DNA of 64,000 bases from Ectothiorhodospira mobilis (GCF_900114895.1 NZ_FOUO01000006.1:1-64000); one strand, 5' to 3'; shown: positions 25,455 through 36,380, counted from the first letter of the stretch. Notes: generated from the letters alone by a model not told the origin. Numbers and translations are program-made.

Positions 25455-25698
25455 GGTCTCGGGGGGCTCGCTGGGGGCCTTGGACGGGATCGGGTACGGG
25501 ATCGTAGCCGCCTTCGCACCAGGGATGGCAACGGGCGAGGCGGCGCAGGGTCAGCCAGGAGCCGCGCAGGGCCCCGTGTCGCTGGATGGCCTCGATGCCA
25601 TAGCAGGAACAGGTGGGCACGAAGCGGCAGTGCTGTCCGATAAACGGGCTTAGGGTATAGCGGTAGGCCTGGATCAGCAGGATGAGGAGTTTTTGCAT
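25447..25698 (-). CDS. yidD: Membrane protein insertion efficiency factor YidD
   Basis: The 83-residue protein starts at the ATG at 25698 ([19 protein letters not shown]) and has the conserved [19 protein letters not shown] and [14 protein letters not shown] motifs. It aids YidC-dependent insertion. It lies between rnpA (overlap about 25 bp) and yidC (overlap 8 bp), as in most bacteria. It was found inside a longer frame; the family start fixes the real one. Confidence 0.93.
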   Translation of the reverse strand: MQKLLILLIQAYRYTLSPFIGQHCRFVPTCSCYGIEAIQRHGALRGSWLTLRRLARCHPWCEGGYDPVPDPVQGPQRAPRDHG

Positions 25699-26051
25699 TG
25701 GCGGACCACCCGGTTCCAGAGACGCTCGAGGATCTGGTAGAGATCCTGGTTCGTGTACTCCTCGGCCCCGCGCCGGCACATGATCACCACGTCCACCGGG
25801 GGTAGTTGGCTGCGCCGGTGGCGGAAGGACTCCCGCACCAGGCGCTTGATCCGCTGCCTCTGACTGGCCCGGCGCAGGTTGCGCTTGGAGATGGCCAGCC
25901 CGAGGCGGGCGCTGTCTTCCTGCGTCGGCCGGCAAACGGCGGTGAAGGGATGCAGGTTGATGCGCCGCCCCCCCTGGAAGACACCCCGGTATTCTGCGGC
26001 TCGGGTGAGCCGTACCGTCCTGGGGAAACGCCGGTCCCCGGAAACGGTCAA
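25674..26051 (-). CDS. rnpA: Ribonuclease P protein component
   Basis: The protein has the RnpA core: [48 protein letters not shown] and [13 protein letters not shown]. It binds RNase P RNA in tRNA 5' processing. No ATG precedes the domain. I take the TTG at 26051 (125 aa), which does not overlap rpmH. A GTG at 26075 is possible but would overlap rpmH by 20 bp. The 3' end overlaps yidD by 25 bp. Confidence 0.92.
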   Translation of the reverse strand: MTVSGDRRFPRTVRLTRAAEYRGVFQGGRRINLHPFTAVCRPTQEDSARLGLAISKRNLRRASQRQRIKRLVRESFRHRRSQLPPVDVVIMCRRGAEEYTNQDLYQILERLWNRVVRQCKNSSSC

Positions 26052-26055
26052 TCGC

Positions 26056-26190
26056 TCAGGGACACAGACGTGCACGGCCCTTGGCGCGGCGCGCGGACAG
26101 GACCTTGCGGCCGCCACGGGTGGCCATGCGGGCCCGGAAGCCGTGGGTGCGCTTGCGGTGCAGGTTACTGGGCTGAAATGTTCTTTTCAT
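26056..26190 (-). CDS. rpmH: 50S ribosomal protein L34
   Basis: The 44-residue protein [20 protein letters not shown]... has the standard L34 basic pattern with [15 protein letters not shown]. It is encoded just left of dnaA on the opposite strand, the arrangement found near most bacterial origins. A sigma-70-like promoter lies about 60-90 bp upstream. The tail RARLCP departs from the usual RRLTV/RLSA ending. Confidence 0.97.
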   Translation of the reverse strand: MKRTFQPSNLHRKRTHGFRARMATRGGRKVLSARRAKGRARLCP

Positions 26191-26249
26191 GACGGCGGAC
26201 CCTGTGTCGTGGGGTTGCGCGGGCATCGGGCACCCGATCAAGGCGCGTA

Positions 26250-26278
26250 AAATTACCCGCGATCGCCATGGGTGTCAA
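26250..26278 (-). promoter_or_regulatory. Promoter for rpmH-rnpA-yidD-yidC-mnmE
   Basis: On the minus strand a perfect -35 TTGACA (26273-26278) is separated by 17 bp from TAATTT (26250-26255), a moderate -10. It points toward rpmH, about 60 bp away. The match is by eye and transcription is inferred. Confidence 0.5.
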
Positions 26279-26296
26279 TCTCGGCGGCTGGGGATC

Positions 26297-26317
26297 TGTG
26301 GAAAAAGATGTGGATAA
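26297..26317. promoter_or_regulatory. DnaA boxes upstream of dnaA
   Basis: A perfect DnaA box TGTGGATAA is at 26309-26317 and a close variant TGTGGAAAA is at 26297-26305, in the rpmH-dnaA gap. Such boxes serve autoregulation of dnaA and in pseudomonads belong to the origin. Only one perfect box is present here, and the gap is not notably AT-rich. Confidence 0.55.
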
Positions 26318-26379
26318 CCTGGAAGCCCGGCAGTTAGACTTGAGGGTTTCCCCCACCCTTTTCCGCCAGGAGATCCGCC

Positions 26380-27762
26380 TTGGTCAGCAGCGCCTTGTGG
26401 CAACAGTGCGTGGCACGCCTCGAGAGCGAACTCTCGGAACAGCAGCTCAACACCTGGATCCGCCCCCTGCATGCCGTGGAGGAGGAAGGGGTGTTGCGGC
26501 TGCTGGCGCCGAACCGTTTCGTGCTGGACTGGGTGAAGGATCATTTCTTCCAGCGCATCGGCCAGGTGGTGACCGAGACCGCGGGGCATGACGACGTGCG
26601 CGTGAGCCTGGAGGTGGGCAGCGGCCGCAAGACCGCCTCCAGCCCACGGGCCCCGGAACGCCCCGATGCCGGTGCAACCCGTAGCGCCGAGGCCACGCGG
26701 GAGGCCGCCGATCCCCGGCCAGCGGCCAGTTCACCGCAGTTCACCAATAATCTCAATCCCAACTTCACCTTCGTGAACTTCGTCGAGGGCAAGTCCAACC
26801 AGCTGGCCCGGGCCGCCAGCCTGCAGGTGGCCAGTAATGTGGGCAAGGCCTACAACCCGCTGTTCCTCTATGGCGGTACGGGCCTGGGCAAGACCCACCT
26901 GATGCACGCCATCGGCAATGCCATGCTGGATCAGAACCCCGCCGCCAAGGTGGTGTATCTGCATTCCGAGCGCTTCGTGGCGGACATGATCAAGGCCTTG
27001 CAACACAACTCCATCGACGAGTTCAAGCGCTACTACCGTTCGGTGGATGCCCTGCTCATCGACGATATCCAGTTCTTCGCCGGCAAGGAGCGCTCCCAGG
27101 AGGAATTCTTCCACACCTTCAACGCCCTGCTGGAGAGCCAGCAGCAGGTGATCCTCACCTGTGACCGTTACCCCCGGGAGGTGGACGGCCTGGAGGACCG
27201 GCTCAAGTCCCGTTTCGGCTGGGGGCTGACCGTGGCCATCGAACCGGCGGAACTGGAGACACGGGTGGCCATCCTGCACCGCAAGGCGGAGGAATCGGGG
27301 GTGGAACTGCCCAATGAGGTGGCCTTCTTCGTGGCCAAGCGCATCCGCTCCAACATCCGCGAACTGGAGGGGGCCCTGCGCCGGGTGATCGCCAACGCCC
27401 ATTTCACCGGCCGTCCCATCACCCTGGACTTCGCCAAGGAGGCCCTGCACGACCTGCTGGCCCTGCAGGACAAGCTGGTGACCATCGACAACATCCAGAA
27501 GACGGTGGCGGAGTACTACAAGATCCGGGTCTCGGACCTGCACTCCACCCGCCGCAGCCGCTCCATCACCCGCCCCAGACAGGTGGCCATGGCCCTGGCC
27601 AAGGAGCTCACCAGCCACAGCCTGCCCGAGATCGGCAAGGCCTTCGGCGGCCGGGACCACACCACGGTGATCCATGCCTGCCGTAAGGTGGAGGAATTGC
27701 GCGAATCCGATGCCCGCATCAACGAGGACTTCGTGAATCTGCTGCGCACGCTCACCAGCTGA
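26380..27762 (+). CDS. dnaA: Chromosomal replication initiator protein DnaA
   Basis: The 460-residue protein has domain I ([20 protein letters not shown]), a variable linker (about 85-125) and the AAA+ domain. The latter has Walker [18 protein letters not shown] near 163 and Walker [18 protein letters not shown]. The C-terminal DNA-binding helix-turn-helix ends [20 protein letters not shown]. The start is a TTG at 26380, eight bases after AGGAG at 26369, which likely keeps translation low. It is followed by dnaN (240 bp gap) and recF. Confidence 0.97.
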   Translation: MVSSALWQQCVARLESELSEQQLNTWIRPLHAVEEEGVLRLLAPNRFVLDWVKDHFFQRIGQVVTETAGHDDVRVSLEVGSGRKTASSPRAPERPDAGATRSAEATREAADPRPAASSPQFTNNLNPNFTFVNFVEGKSNQLARAASLQVASNVGKAYNPLFLYGGTGLGKTHLMHAIGNAMLDQNPAAKVVYLHSERFVADMIKALQHNSIDEFKRYYRSVDALLIDDIQFFAGKERSQEEFFHTFNALLESQQQVILTCDRYPREVDGLEDRLKSRFGWGLTVAIEPAELETRVAILHRKAEESGVELPNEVAFFVAKRIRSNIRELEGALRRVIANAHFTGRPITLDFAKEALHDLLALQDKLVTIDNIQKTVAEYYKIRVSDLHSTRRSRSITRPRQVAMALAKELTSHSLPEIGKAFGGRDHTTVIHACRKVEELRESDARINEDFVNLLRTLTS

Positions 27763-28002
27763 CGTGGGCAAGGCTGGGGATAACCTGTGACTGGGCGGAG
27801 GACGGGAAATGCGGGGTGGTGTTGTCCACAACCCACCCACAGCCTTTCGACTCCCTTCCCGACAGCCGGCGCACAGGGAAATTCACCTGCAAGTCATTGA
27901 AATAAAAAGGTAATTCAGGGATACCCACAACATGGGGACTGCCCTTATTACTATCATTGAAAAGATCAATACCTAATTAAAGACCAACACGGGGTGAAGC
28001 CG
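27763..28002. other. dnaA-dnaN gap with origin-like AT-rich sequence
   Basis: This 240-bp gap has near-consensus DnaA boxes TGGGGATAA (27775-27783) and TTGTCCACA (27822-27830), followed by an AT-rich stretch (about 27893-27983). The AT-rich part shares TTATTACTAT (27945-27954) and the 13-mer ATTGAAAAGATCA (27956-27968) with the origin-like gap at 19016-19037, where the 13-mer is in the reverse orientation. It could be part of the origin, as dnaA-dnaN gaps are in some pseudomonads, or regulate dnaN. Confidence 0.5.
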
Positions 28003-29103
28003 ATGAGATTCAGCATCCAGAGGGAGACCCTCCTCAAGCCGCTGCAGCAGGTGATTGGGGCGGTGGAAAAGCGCCAGACCATGCCCATCCTGGGCAACGT
28101 CCTCCTCCGGGCCGGGGAGGACGGGTTGAGCCTGGTGGCCACGGACCTGGAAGTGGAATGGCTCGCCCATTGGGAACACGATGTGGAGGCCCCGGGGCAG
28201 ACCACGGTTTCGGCGCGCAAGCTCCTGGACATCTGCCGCGCCCTGCCGGACGAGGCCAGTATCCAGTTGCGCCAGGAGGAGGACCGCCTGCTGGTGCAAT
28301 CGGGCCGATCCCGTTTCCAACTGAGCACCCTGCCCGCGGAGGACTTTCCGGAACTGGAAGGGGTGAAGGGGGGGCTGACCCTGGAGCTTCCCCAACGGGA
28401 TCTCCTGGAGCTGATGGATCGCACCTCCTTTGCCATGGCGATGCAGGATGTGCGCTACTACCTCAACGGTCTGATGCTGGAACTGGAGCGGGGCCGGGTC
28501 CGCTGCGTGGCCACCGACGGCCACCGGCTTTCCCTGTATGAGGTGGAGGCCGTCGTGGAGACGGAGCAGCCCCGTCAGGTGATCCTGCCCCGCAAGGGGG
28601 TAATGGAGCTCAGCCGCCTGTTGGAGCGGGTGGATGATCCGGTGCGCCTGGAGGTGGGCAGCAATCATCTGCGCGCCCACTTCTCCGGGGTACGCTTCAC
28701 CTCCAAACTCATCGATGGCCGCTTCCCGGATTACCGGCGCGTGATCCCCCAGGAGGAGGGGCAGGTGATGAAGGTGGAGCGTGAGGTACTGCGCCAGGCC
28801 CTGAGCCGCACCGCCATCCTCTCCAACGAGAAGTACCGCGGCGTACGCATGGAGCTGACCCGGGATCGACTGGTACTCCAGGCCCACAATCCCGAACAGG
28901 AAGAGGCGGAGGAGGAACTGGAGGTGGAATACCAGGGCCCGGACCTGGAGATCGGTTTCAACGTCGGTTACCTCACCGATGTCATGGCCCACCTGGGAGG
29001 CGATGACGTCCGTATGGGCCTTCGGGATGCCGGTTCTTCTGTCCTGGTGAGGGACAGCGATTCCGAGCGGGCCCTCTACGTGGTCATGCCCATCCGGTTG
29101 TGA
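28003..29103 (+). CDS. dnaN: DNA polymerase III sliding clamp (beta subunit)
   Basis: The 366-residue protein, the canonical length, starts MRFSIQRETLLKPLQQVIGA at 28003. A GTG at 27994 is in frame but less likely. The three clamp domains are recognisable, and the C-terminus ends with the invariant ALYVVMPIRL. It tethers polymerases to DNA and also stimulates Hda-dependent inactivation of DnaA. recF begins 33 bp downstream. Confidence 0.97.
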   Translation: MRFSIQRETLLKPLQQVIGAVEKRQTMPILGNVLLRAGEDGLSLVATDLEVEWLAHWEHDVEAPGQTTVSARKLLDICRALPDEASIQLRQEEDRLLVQSGRSRFQLSTLPAEDFPELEGVKGGLTLELPQRDLLELMDRTSFAMAMQDVRYYLNGLMLELERGRVRCVATDGHRLSLYEVEAVVETEQPRQVILPRKGVMELSRLLERVDDPVRLEVGSNHLRAHFSGVRFTSKLIDGRFPDYRRVIPQEEGQVMKVEREVLRQALSRTAILSNEKYRGVRMELTRDRLVLQAHNPEQEEAEEELEVEYQGPDLEIGFNVGYLTDVMAHLGGDDVRMGLRDAGSSVLVRDSDSERALYVVMPIRL

Positions 29104-29136
29104 TGTCGCGGCGGGTCGCGGTGCCGGTTGCCTGAG

Positions 29137-30213
29137 ATGATCCTGCGCCGCCTGGATCTGCTGCACCTGCGCATCTTCGAACGGGTCCGCCTGGAGCCTT
29201 GCGCGGGGCTGAACGTGATCACCGGTCCCAACGCCTCCGGCAAGACCAGCCTGCTGGAGGGGATCCATCTCCTGGCCACGGGTCGTTCCTTTCGCACCGC
29301 CCGCATCGGCCCCGTGATCCGCCGGGGGGCCTCGGGGGTGATGGTGACAGGGCGTCTGGAGGGGGAGCGCGGTGAGTTGGTCCATCTGGGCATCCGCAAG
29401 GGGGAGCGGGGCACCCAGGCCCGTGTCCAGGGGCGCCGGGTGCGGGCCCAGACGGAGTTGGCCCGGCTCTTCCCCGTCCAGGCCATCCATCCCGACAGCC
29501 ACGAACTCCTGGCCGGTCCCCCGGGGGAGCGCCGGGGGTTCCTGGATTGGGGCCTGTTCCATTCCGAGGAGGAGTACCTGCCCGTGCTGCAGGGCTACCG
29601 CCGCGCCCTGCAGCAGCGCAACGAGGCCCTGCGCCTCGGTTCACCGGACCGGGCCCTTTCGGCCTGGGAGCGGGAGATGGACCGCCATGGCCGGCAACTG
29701 GACGCCTTTCGACGCGATTATCTACTGGCCCTGGGAGAGACGGTCACCGACCTGCGCTCGCGTCTGCCCGTGGAGGGGGCATTGGAATGGCAGTACCGCC
29801 GCGGCTGGCGGGAGGAGGAATCCCTGGAAGAGGTCCTGGCCCGCGGCCGGGAACGGGAAAGGGAGATGGGCTATACCCTGTGGGGACCCCATCGCGCGGA
29901 GGTGATCTTTCGTCACGAGGGAGTCTCCCTCTCCCAGGAGGCCTCCCGGGGGCAGCAGAAGACGGCGGTACTGCTGCTGCGCCTGGCCCAGGTGGCCCTG
30001 CACCGCAGACGCACCACACGACCCGTGGTGGTCCTGGTGGACGATCTCGCCTCGGAACTGGACCCGGCCCGCTGTGCCGGTGCCCTGGATCTGCTGCGCC
30101 ACCTGGGCTGCCAGGTCTTTGTCACCGCCATCCAGGGGGATTCCCTGGAGGTTTCCGGCTGGGAGGAGATCCGGATGTTCCACGTGGAACATGGGCAGCT
30201 CCGGGGGGCATGA
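29137..30213 (+). CDS. recF: DNA recombination and repair protein RecF
   Basis: The 358-residue SMC-like ATPase has Walker A GPNASGKT at 30-37, the signature SRGQQKTAVLLLRL, and Walker B VVVLVDDLASELD. It loads RecA on gapped DNA with RecO and RecR. Start MILRRLDLL at 29137 follows dnaN by 33 bp. A perfect 16-bp parS lies in its last codons (30176-30191), where it encodes MFHVEH. gyrB, its usual next neighbour, is 3 kb further on. Confidence 0.96.
   Translation: MILRRLDLLHLRIFERVRLEPCAGLNVITGPNASGKTSLLEGIHLLATGRSFRTARIGPVIRRGASGVMVTGRLEGERGELVHLGIRKGERGTQARVQGRRVRAQTELARLFPVQAIHPDSHELLAGPPGERRGFLDWGLFHSEEEYLPVLQGYRRALQQRNEALRLGSPDRALSAWEREMDRHGRQLDAFRRDYLLALGETVTDLRSRLPVEGALEWQYRRGWREEESLEEVLARGREREREMGYTLWGPHRAEVIFRHEGVSLSQEASRGQQKTAVLLLRLAQVALHRRRTTRPVVVLVDDLASELDPARCAGALDLLRHLGCQVFVTAIQGDSLEVSGWEEIRMFHVEHGQLRGA
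30176..30191. promoter_or_regulatory. parS centromere site inside recF
   Basis: The 16-bp palindrome TGTTCCACGTGGAACA equals the consensus ParB-binding site of Bacillus and Pseudomonas chromosomes. It is embedded in the recF coding sequence near the stop. ParB loads here to spread and recruit SMC for origin segregation. An identical copy lies at 33148-33163. Confidence 0.9.
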
Positions 30214-30534
30214 GCCCTCATCCCATGCCATGGTCTGAGGGTCCACTACCCAGACCCCGGTCTGATCGGGCACCCGGAACCACCGCCTACCCTGCCCTGG
30301 ATGCCTTGGGTTCCTCCCTTGTTCGGTCACCCCTTCCAGCCTCTGAAATCAGACTTCAAGGCAAGACTGGTGAATACATCCATGATCCTTTCGAGCCAGC
30401 GGCTAAAACCACGCCCCGATCAAAACCAAAGCAGCCGGTTGGGCGCAGGAAGGGCACTACTCGGTGAAAATGACCTCCAAAGAGGAACCCGGCAGGACAG
30501 CTGAGTGTGGGGGATGGGAGAGATGGGGCATATT
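30214..30534. other. Gene-free flank of the recF-gyrB island
   Basis: These 321 bp after recF contain no convincing gene. A plus-strand frame ends at 30467 with a basic tail (HDPFEPAAKTTPRSKPKQPV), open without an obvious start, possibly a remnant. The composition falls in GC relative to recF from about 30330 onward. This is taken as the left part of the inserted island. Confidence 0.45.
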
Positions 30535-31323
30535 TTACAATCGCGGCCCTGAATCCGGCGTATCGGAATCAGGATCCAGGAGATCCTTCTCTGTGGATTC
30601 CACTTTTAATTCATGGACTTGATGACGATCTGAATCCGTATCGCAAACCCGGTCGAAGATGATGGTTGCGAGACGCGAACAGGTGGCTTTAACCGCCTGC
30701 CAGTCATGCCAGCGAGGATCGAGGTTCTTGTACTCGCTGAGTTCGGTTTCTTCCAAGTCGTAGGGCAGCGCGTTGCCAAGTTGCACCTGCAACTGCTGTA
30801 GCGGCGATTCCCCGTTGTCCTGCTGGTAGAGCCTGTCGAACGATTGCAGCGCATTAGCAACGTTTTCATCGCCCATGTGATTGGCCAAGGCCACGAAGTC
30901 GAGGTAGTCTCGCGTGGCATTGCGCTTGAGGATCAGCACGCCCTTGATGCGCAGAATCTCACCTTCGGTTGGAACGGTGATTCGCGCACCGTGATAGTCC
31001 ACCACCGCCGTTTCCAGCGGTTCGTCGCGGATAAGCTGACGAACGCCCGTCTCGATACCGTCGAGACTGCCAAGGATTTGCACGGGGCGCTGCACGCGAG
31101 CCGTTTTCCAGCCTGCGACCGACTCAAGCTCAGCCAGCACTTCATCGAAACGATGGCGCAGATCGGTCAGCACATGGTCGGCGTCACGGGAGAAACGATG
31201 CTCTGCATGGATTGCTGAGGCGGTTCCTCCGACCAGCACAGCATCCGGTAGGATGCGCTGGAGCCGTGCGGCAGAGGACAAAACGAGTTCCCAATCAGGC
31301 AGTGGCGCGGTGTGCTTCGACAT
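30535..31323 (-). CDS. AbiEii/AbiGii-type nucleotidyltransferase toxin-like protein
   Basis: The 262-residue protein has the nucleotidyltransferase pattern VGGTASAIHAEHRFSRDADH, with GG at 32-33 and the acidic pair D46/D48. It is followed by the helical AbiEii-like region (LRIKGVLILKRNATRDYLDF). Proteins of this family transfer nucleotides to tRNA or other targets and act as toxins of type IV systems or phage abortive infection. The gene overlaps the small upstream gene by 29 bp. Composition is clearly lower in GC than the dnaN-recF and gyrB flanks, so transfer is likely. Confidence 0.75.
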   Translation of the reverse strand: MSKHTAPLPDWELVLSSAARLQRILPDAVLVGGTASAIHAEHRFSRDADHVLTDLRHRFDEVLAELESVAGWKTARVQRPVQILGSLDGIETGVRQLIRDEPLETAVVDYHGARITVPTEGEILRIKGVLILKRNATRDYLDFVALANHMGDENVANALQSFDRLYQQDNGESPLQQLQVQLGNALPYDLEETELSEYKNLDPRWHDWQAVKATCSRLATIIFDRVCDTDSDRHQVHELKVESTEKDLLDPDSDTPDSGPRL

Positions 31324-31522
31324 AATGCATCCAGAAGTGATAGCGCTGCGCATAGGGATCGCTGAGATGAGGACGGCAAACCCGCTCCACCTTGTCCAGC
31401 AGTGCTGGATCGGACAGGACGGCCCGGCGCAGTTCTGCCCAGTCATCCCACCGCCCGCGTGAGATCACATCGTCGATGGCGGCGAGGGTGAATCGCTGAT
31501 GGTTGAGGTGGCGATGGTGCAT
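31295..31522 (-). CDS. Small partner of the nucleotidyltransferase, putative antitoxin
   Basis: Starting at 31522 the frame gives a 75-residue protein (MHHRHLNHQRFTLAAIDDVI...), helical and basic, with LRRAVLSDPALLDKVERVCR and a C-terminal YAQRYHFWMHYVEAHR. The coding character begins before this ATG (SLGRIQAFQGAMHH), which suggests an upstream non-ATG start or a truncated N-terminus. It overlaps the AbiEii-like gene by 29 bp. No recognised antitoxin domain is present; partnership is inferred from overlap. Confidence 0.6.
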   Translation of the reverse strand: MHHRHLNHQRFTLAAIDDVISRGRWDDWAELRRAVLSDPALLDKVERVCRPHLSDPYAQRYHFWMHYVEAHRATA

Positions 31523-31703
31523 GGCGCCTTGGAATGCCTGAATCCGACCCAGGGAGACTGGATCTTTGGATTTTGGCACGTCCCGCCCAGCACGACCAGG
31601 GACGCACCCCGGGACTCCCGGACGATGGCTGGACCGGCTATACTCGAAACGACCGACGCGCCCATAAGGAACCACAAGAACCACGATCGAGGAGAATGCA
31701 ACC

Positions 31704-32015
31704 ATGGCTGGAGACACCCTGTTCTACGCCGGTCTGGCCGGTGCCCGGCAGGATCGGATCGACCGCCTGAAGCGGTACAACCGGGAACTGCAAGGCTACG
31801 TGGATTCTCTGGACGCACAAGTCCAGCAGTTGAATCAAGCATTGCAGAGTTGGCAGGAGGAGGCGGTGGAAGGAAGAGCCAGTGCTGGGGTTGCCCTTAA
31901 AGCATTCAAAGAAGTCACAGGGAAAACCGTACGGGAACACTTTGGCGATGCCGAAACCGATCGAAGGGTTGCCCTCGAAAGAGAAGATTACAAGAAATTT
32001 CAGGGGTTGAGATAA
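31704..32015 (+). CDS. Hypothetical coiled-coil protein (103 aa)
   Basis: The 103-residue protein has a GGAGAATGCAACC leader, then MAGDTLFYAGLAGARQDRID and a probable coiled coil in the middle (LKRYNRELQGYVDSLDAQVQ and on to LQSWQEEAVEGRAS). It is not recognised. The only neighbours are the antitoxin/toxin pair on the left (opposite strand) and the DotA/TraY fragment on the right. It may be a leftover of the same mobile element. Confidence 0.6.
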   Translation: MAGDTLFYAGLAGARQDRIDRLKRYNRELQGYVDSLDAQVQQLNQALQSWQEEAVEGRASAGVALKAFKEVTGKTVREHFGDAETDRRVALEREDYKKFQGLR

Positions 32016-32049
32016 TACTAGCGATGCTATTTGTCGCTGACGAACAGCA

Positions 32050-33054
32050 TCAAGCATCACGCCCAATATTCCGCTGCGCCATCTGATTCCCCCCAGCCTG
32101 CGTCGGCACATGGGGGCCACCGCCCCCACCGCCTGAGCCGCCCCCGTTTCCACCACCACCGCTGCCCCCAGGCTTACGCGGGGAGGTGTCATCCTTATCA
32201 CCCCCCAACCGGCCCATGGCCGCGCCGGTGAGGCGTTCGGTGGTGCTCCCGGCATGCTGAGCCATGCTGCGCACCTCGCCCTCGGCGCGGGTCGAACCCA
32301 GCGGGGAGACCCCAAACCCGATCCACTTCATCACATCATCGGCGGTATCGAAGATCAATTCGTGGGCCTTGTGGGAGATGATGATCACGAAGATGATCAT
32401 AATGGTGTTGGTGAACAAAAAGCCCAGGATGGAGATCCACGAGGTGGAGTTCACCATGGCCTGATTGAAGGTGTCATACCCCTCCAGGATGAAGAAGGCC
32501 ATGGCATGCATGAGCAGCATGGACGCGATCAGGCCGATGGTGAGCAGGATGGGCCGCAGCATCACGTTCAGCAGCAGCTGCCACCCCTGAAGGGCCCAGC
32601 GGCCCGCGAAGCCATCCTCCGTGGCATCCGCTGCATGGGCCGCCGCCCATAGCGGCGCGGCCAGAAGCGACTGGATCACCATCACCGCCCACCCCAGCAC
32701 GGCCAGGGACCAGTACACGAACGGGATCACCGGGATGTAATAGGCCAGGGTGCCCCCCAGGCCAATGAGCCAAGCCGCCATGGCGATCAGGGCGCCCGCC
32801 GCGAAGCCAATCAAAGACCCCAATCCCGACACGGCGCCGGTGACCTTGTCCGCCACCCAACCCCAAACACTGCCTTTGGCGAACTCCGTGCCCGCCTTGA
32901 GCAAGGCACTCCCGACAATGACGCCGGTCCCCGCGCCGATCATCCACTGGCCGTAGGTCGCCAGGGACCGGATGGGGTCGTTTGCATGGGTGAGCGCCCC
33001 GGTGATGGTGTGGGCTTGGCTGCCGATGGAGTCGAACCAGACCTTCTCCACCAA
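32050..33054 (-). pseudogene. DotA/TraY-family conjugation protein, 5'-truncated
   Basis: The ~334 codons have four or more strong membrane helices (GWAVMVIQSLLAAPLWAAAH, LTIGLIASMLLMHAMAFFIL, IMIIFVIIISHKAHELIFD). The layout matches the C-terminal half of DotA/TraY proteins of type IVB/IncI-type transfer systems, followed by a glycine-rich tail. Full DotA/TraY is usually 700-1000 aa. The frame opens from a TTG at 33054; upstream coding continues through a 12-base C run to a stop without an ATG. No other transfer genes are nearby. This is read as a remnant of an integrated conjugative element. Confidence 0.7.
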
Positions 33055-33075
33055 GCCTTGGATTCTGCTCTCCCC

Positions 33076-33087
33076 GGGGGGGGGGGG
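33076..33087. repeat. Twelve-base G homopolymer
   Basis: A run of 12 G follows CCCC at 33072-33075, at the 5' edge of the DotA/TraY remnant. Such tracts slip readily and could be phase-variable or a sequencing trouble spot. It lies about 60 bp left of the second parS site. Confidence 0.8.
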
Positions 33088-33147
33088 AGCATTCCACCCC
33101 TACTTCAGAAGAATCCGTGAGCCCATGGACCGATTGCAGTCAGGGGA

Positions 33148-33163
33148 TGTTCCACGTGGAACA
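33148..33163. promoter_or_regulatory. parS centromere site upstream of gyrB
   Basis: A second perfect copy of TGTTCCACGTGGAACA, 2,972 bp from the one in recF and 100 bp upstream of gyrB. Its outer flanks also match slightly (GGATG on the left). With the recF copy it brackets the inserted island exactly. No further parS was seen in the window. Confidence 0.9.
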
Positions 33164-33220
33164 TCCCCCGCTAGCCCCCGTCCTTGCCGATCCCAACCCC
33201 CGCGGGGCGGGGCCCTGAAG

Positions 33221-35686
<2,466 letters not shown>

Positions 35687-35807
35687 CGGCTTGTCTTTGT
35701 AGTTTTATACAGTATCTGCCCCCGGCAGCGCGGTCCGGGGGCGGGGTCTCCCCTTCCCGCGCCACCTGGGGCACAATGGCCATGTACCCCACCCGGAGAC
35801 TTCCCTG

Positions 35808-36380
35808 ATGGATATCGGCGGTTACGTGATGCTCGGCCTGCTCGTGCTCATCGCCCTCTATGCCGTGCTCATCTACAACAACCTGGTGCAGCTCAAGCAC
35901 GCCGTTTCCAAGGCCTGGTCCAACATCGAGGTGCTGCTCAAGCAGCGTCATGACGAACTGCCCAAGCTGGTGGAGGTCTGCCGCCAGTACATGGCCTACG
36001 AGAAGGAGACCCTGGACAGGGTCATGCGCGCCCGGGGCAGCGTCGCCCGGGCGCAGCAGCAGGGGGATCTGGCCTCCCTGGGGCGTGCCGAGGATGGCCT
36101 GCGCGCTGGCCTCGGCCAGCTCTTCGCCGTGGCCGAGGCCTATCCGGAACTGAAGGCGGATGGCCGCTTCCAGCACCTGGAGTCGCGTATCAGCGGCCTG
36201 GAGAACGCCATCGCCGACCGGCGCGAGTTCTACAACGAGTGCGTCAACCGCAACAACGTGCGCATCGAGCAGTTCCCGGACCTAGTGGTGGCCCACCTGC
36301 TGCGTTTCGGACCCTTCCAGCTCCTGGACTTCCCCGCCCACCAGACCCGGGATCCGGACATCCGCGCCCTGTTCGGCTAG
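35808..36380 (+). CDS. lemA: LemA-family membrane protein
   Basis: The 190-residue protein has one N-terminal membrane helix (VMLGLLVLIALYAVLIYNNL) followed by the LemA helical domain (HAVSKAWSNIEVLLKQRHDE, FYNECVNRNNVRIEQFPD). LemA proteins are anchored with the domain outside the cytoplasm; the function is unclear, though they associate with membrane homeostasis. The GIDE-domain gene follows after 10 bp, a common pairing. An 8-bp hairpin of GC (35718-35742) separates it from gyrB. Confidence 0.85.
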   Translation: MDIGGYVMLGLLVLIALYAVLIYNNLVQLKHAVSKAWSNIEVLLKQRHDELPKLVEVCRQYMAYEKETLDRVMRARGSVARAQQQGDLASLGRAEDGLRAGLGQLFAVAEAYPELKADGRFQHLESRISGLENAIADRREFYNECVNRNNVRIEQFPDLVVAHLLRFGPFQLLDFPAHQTRDPDIRALFG

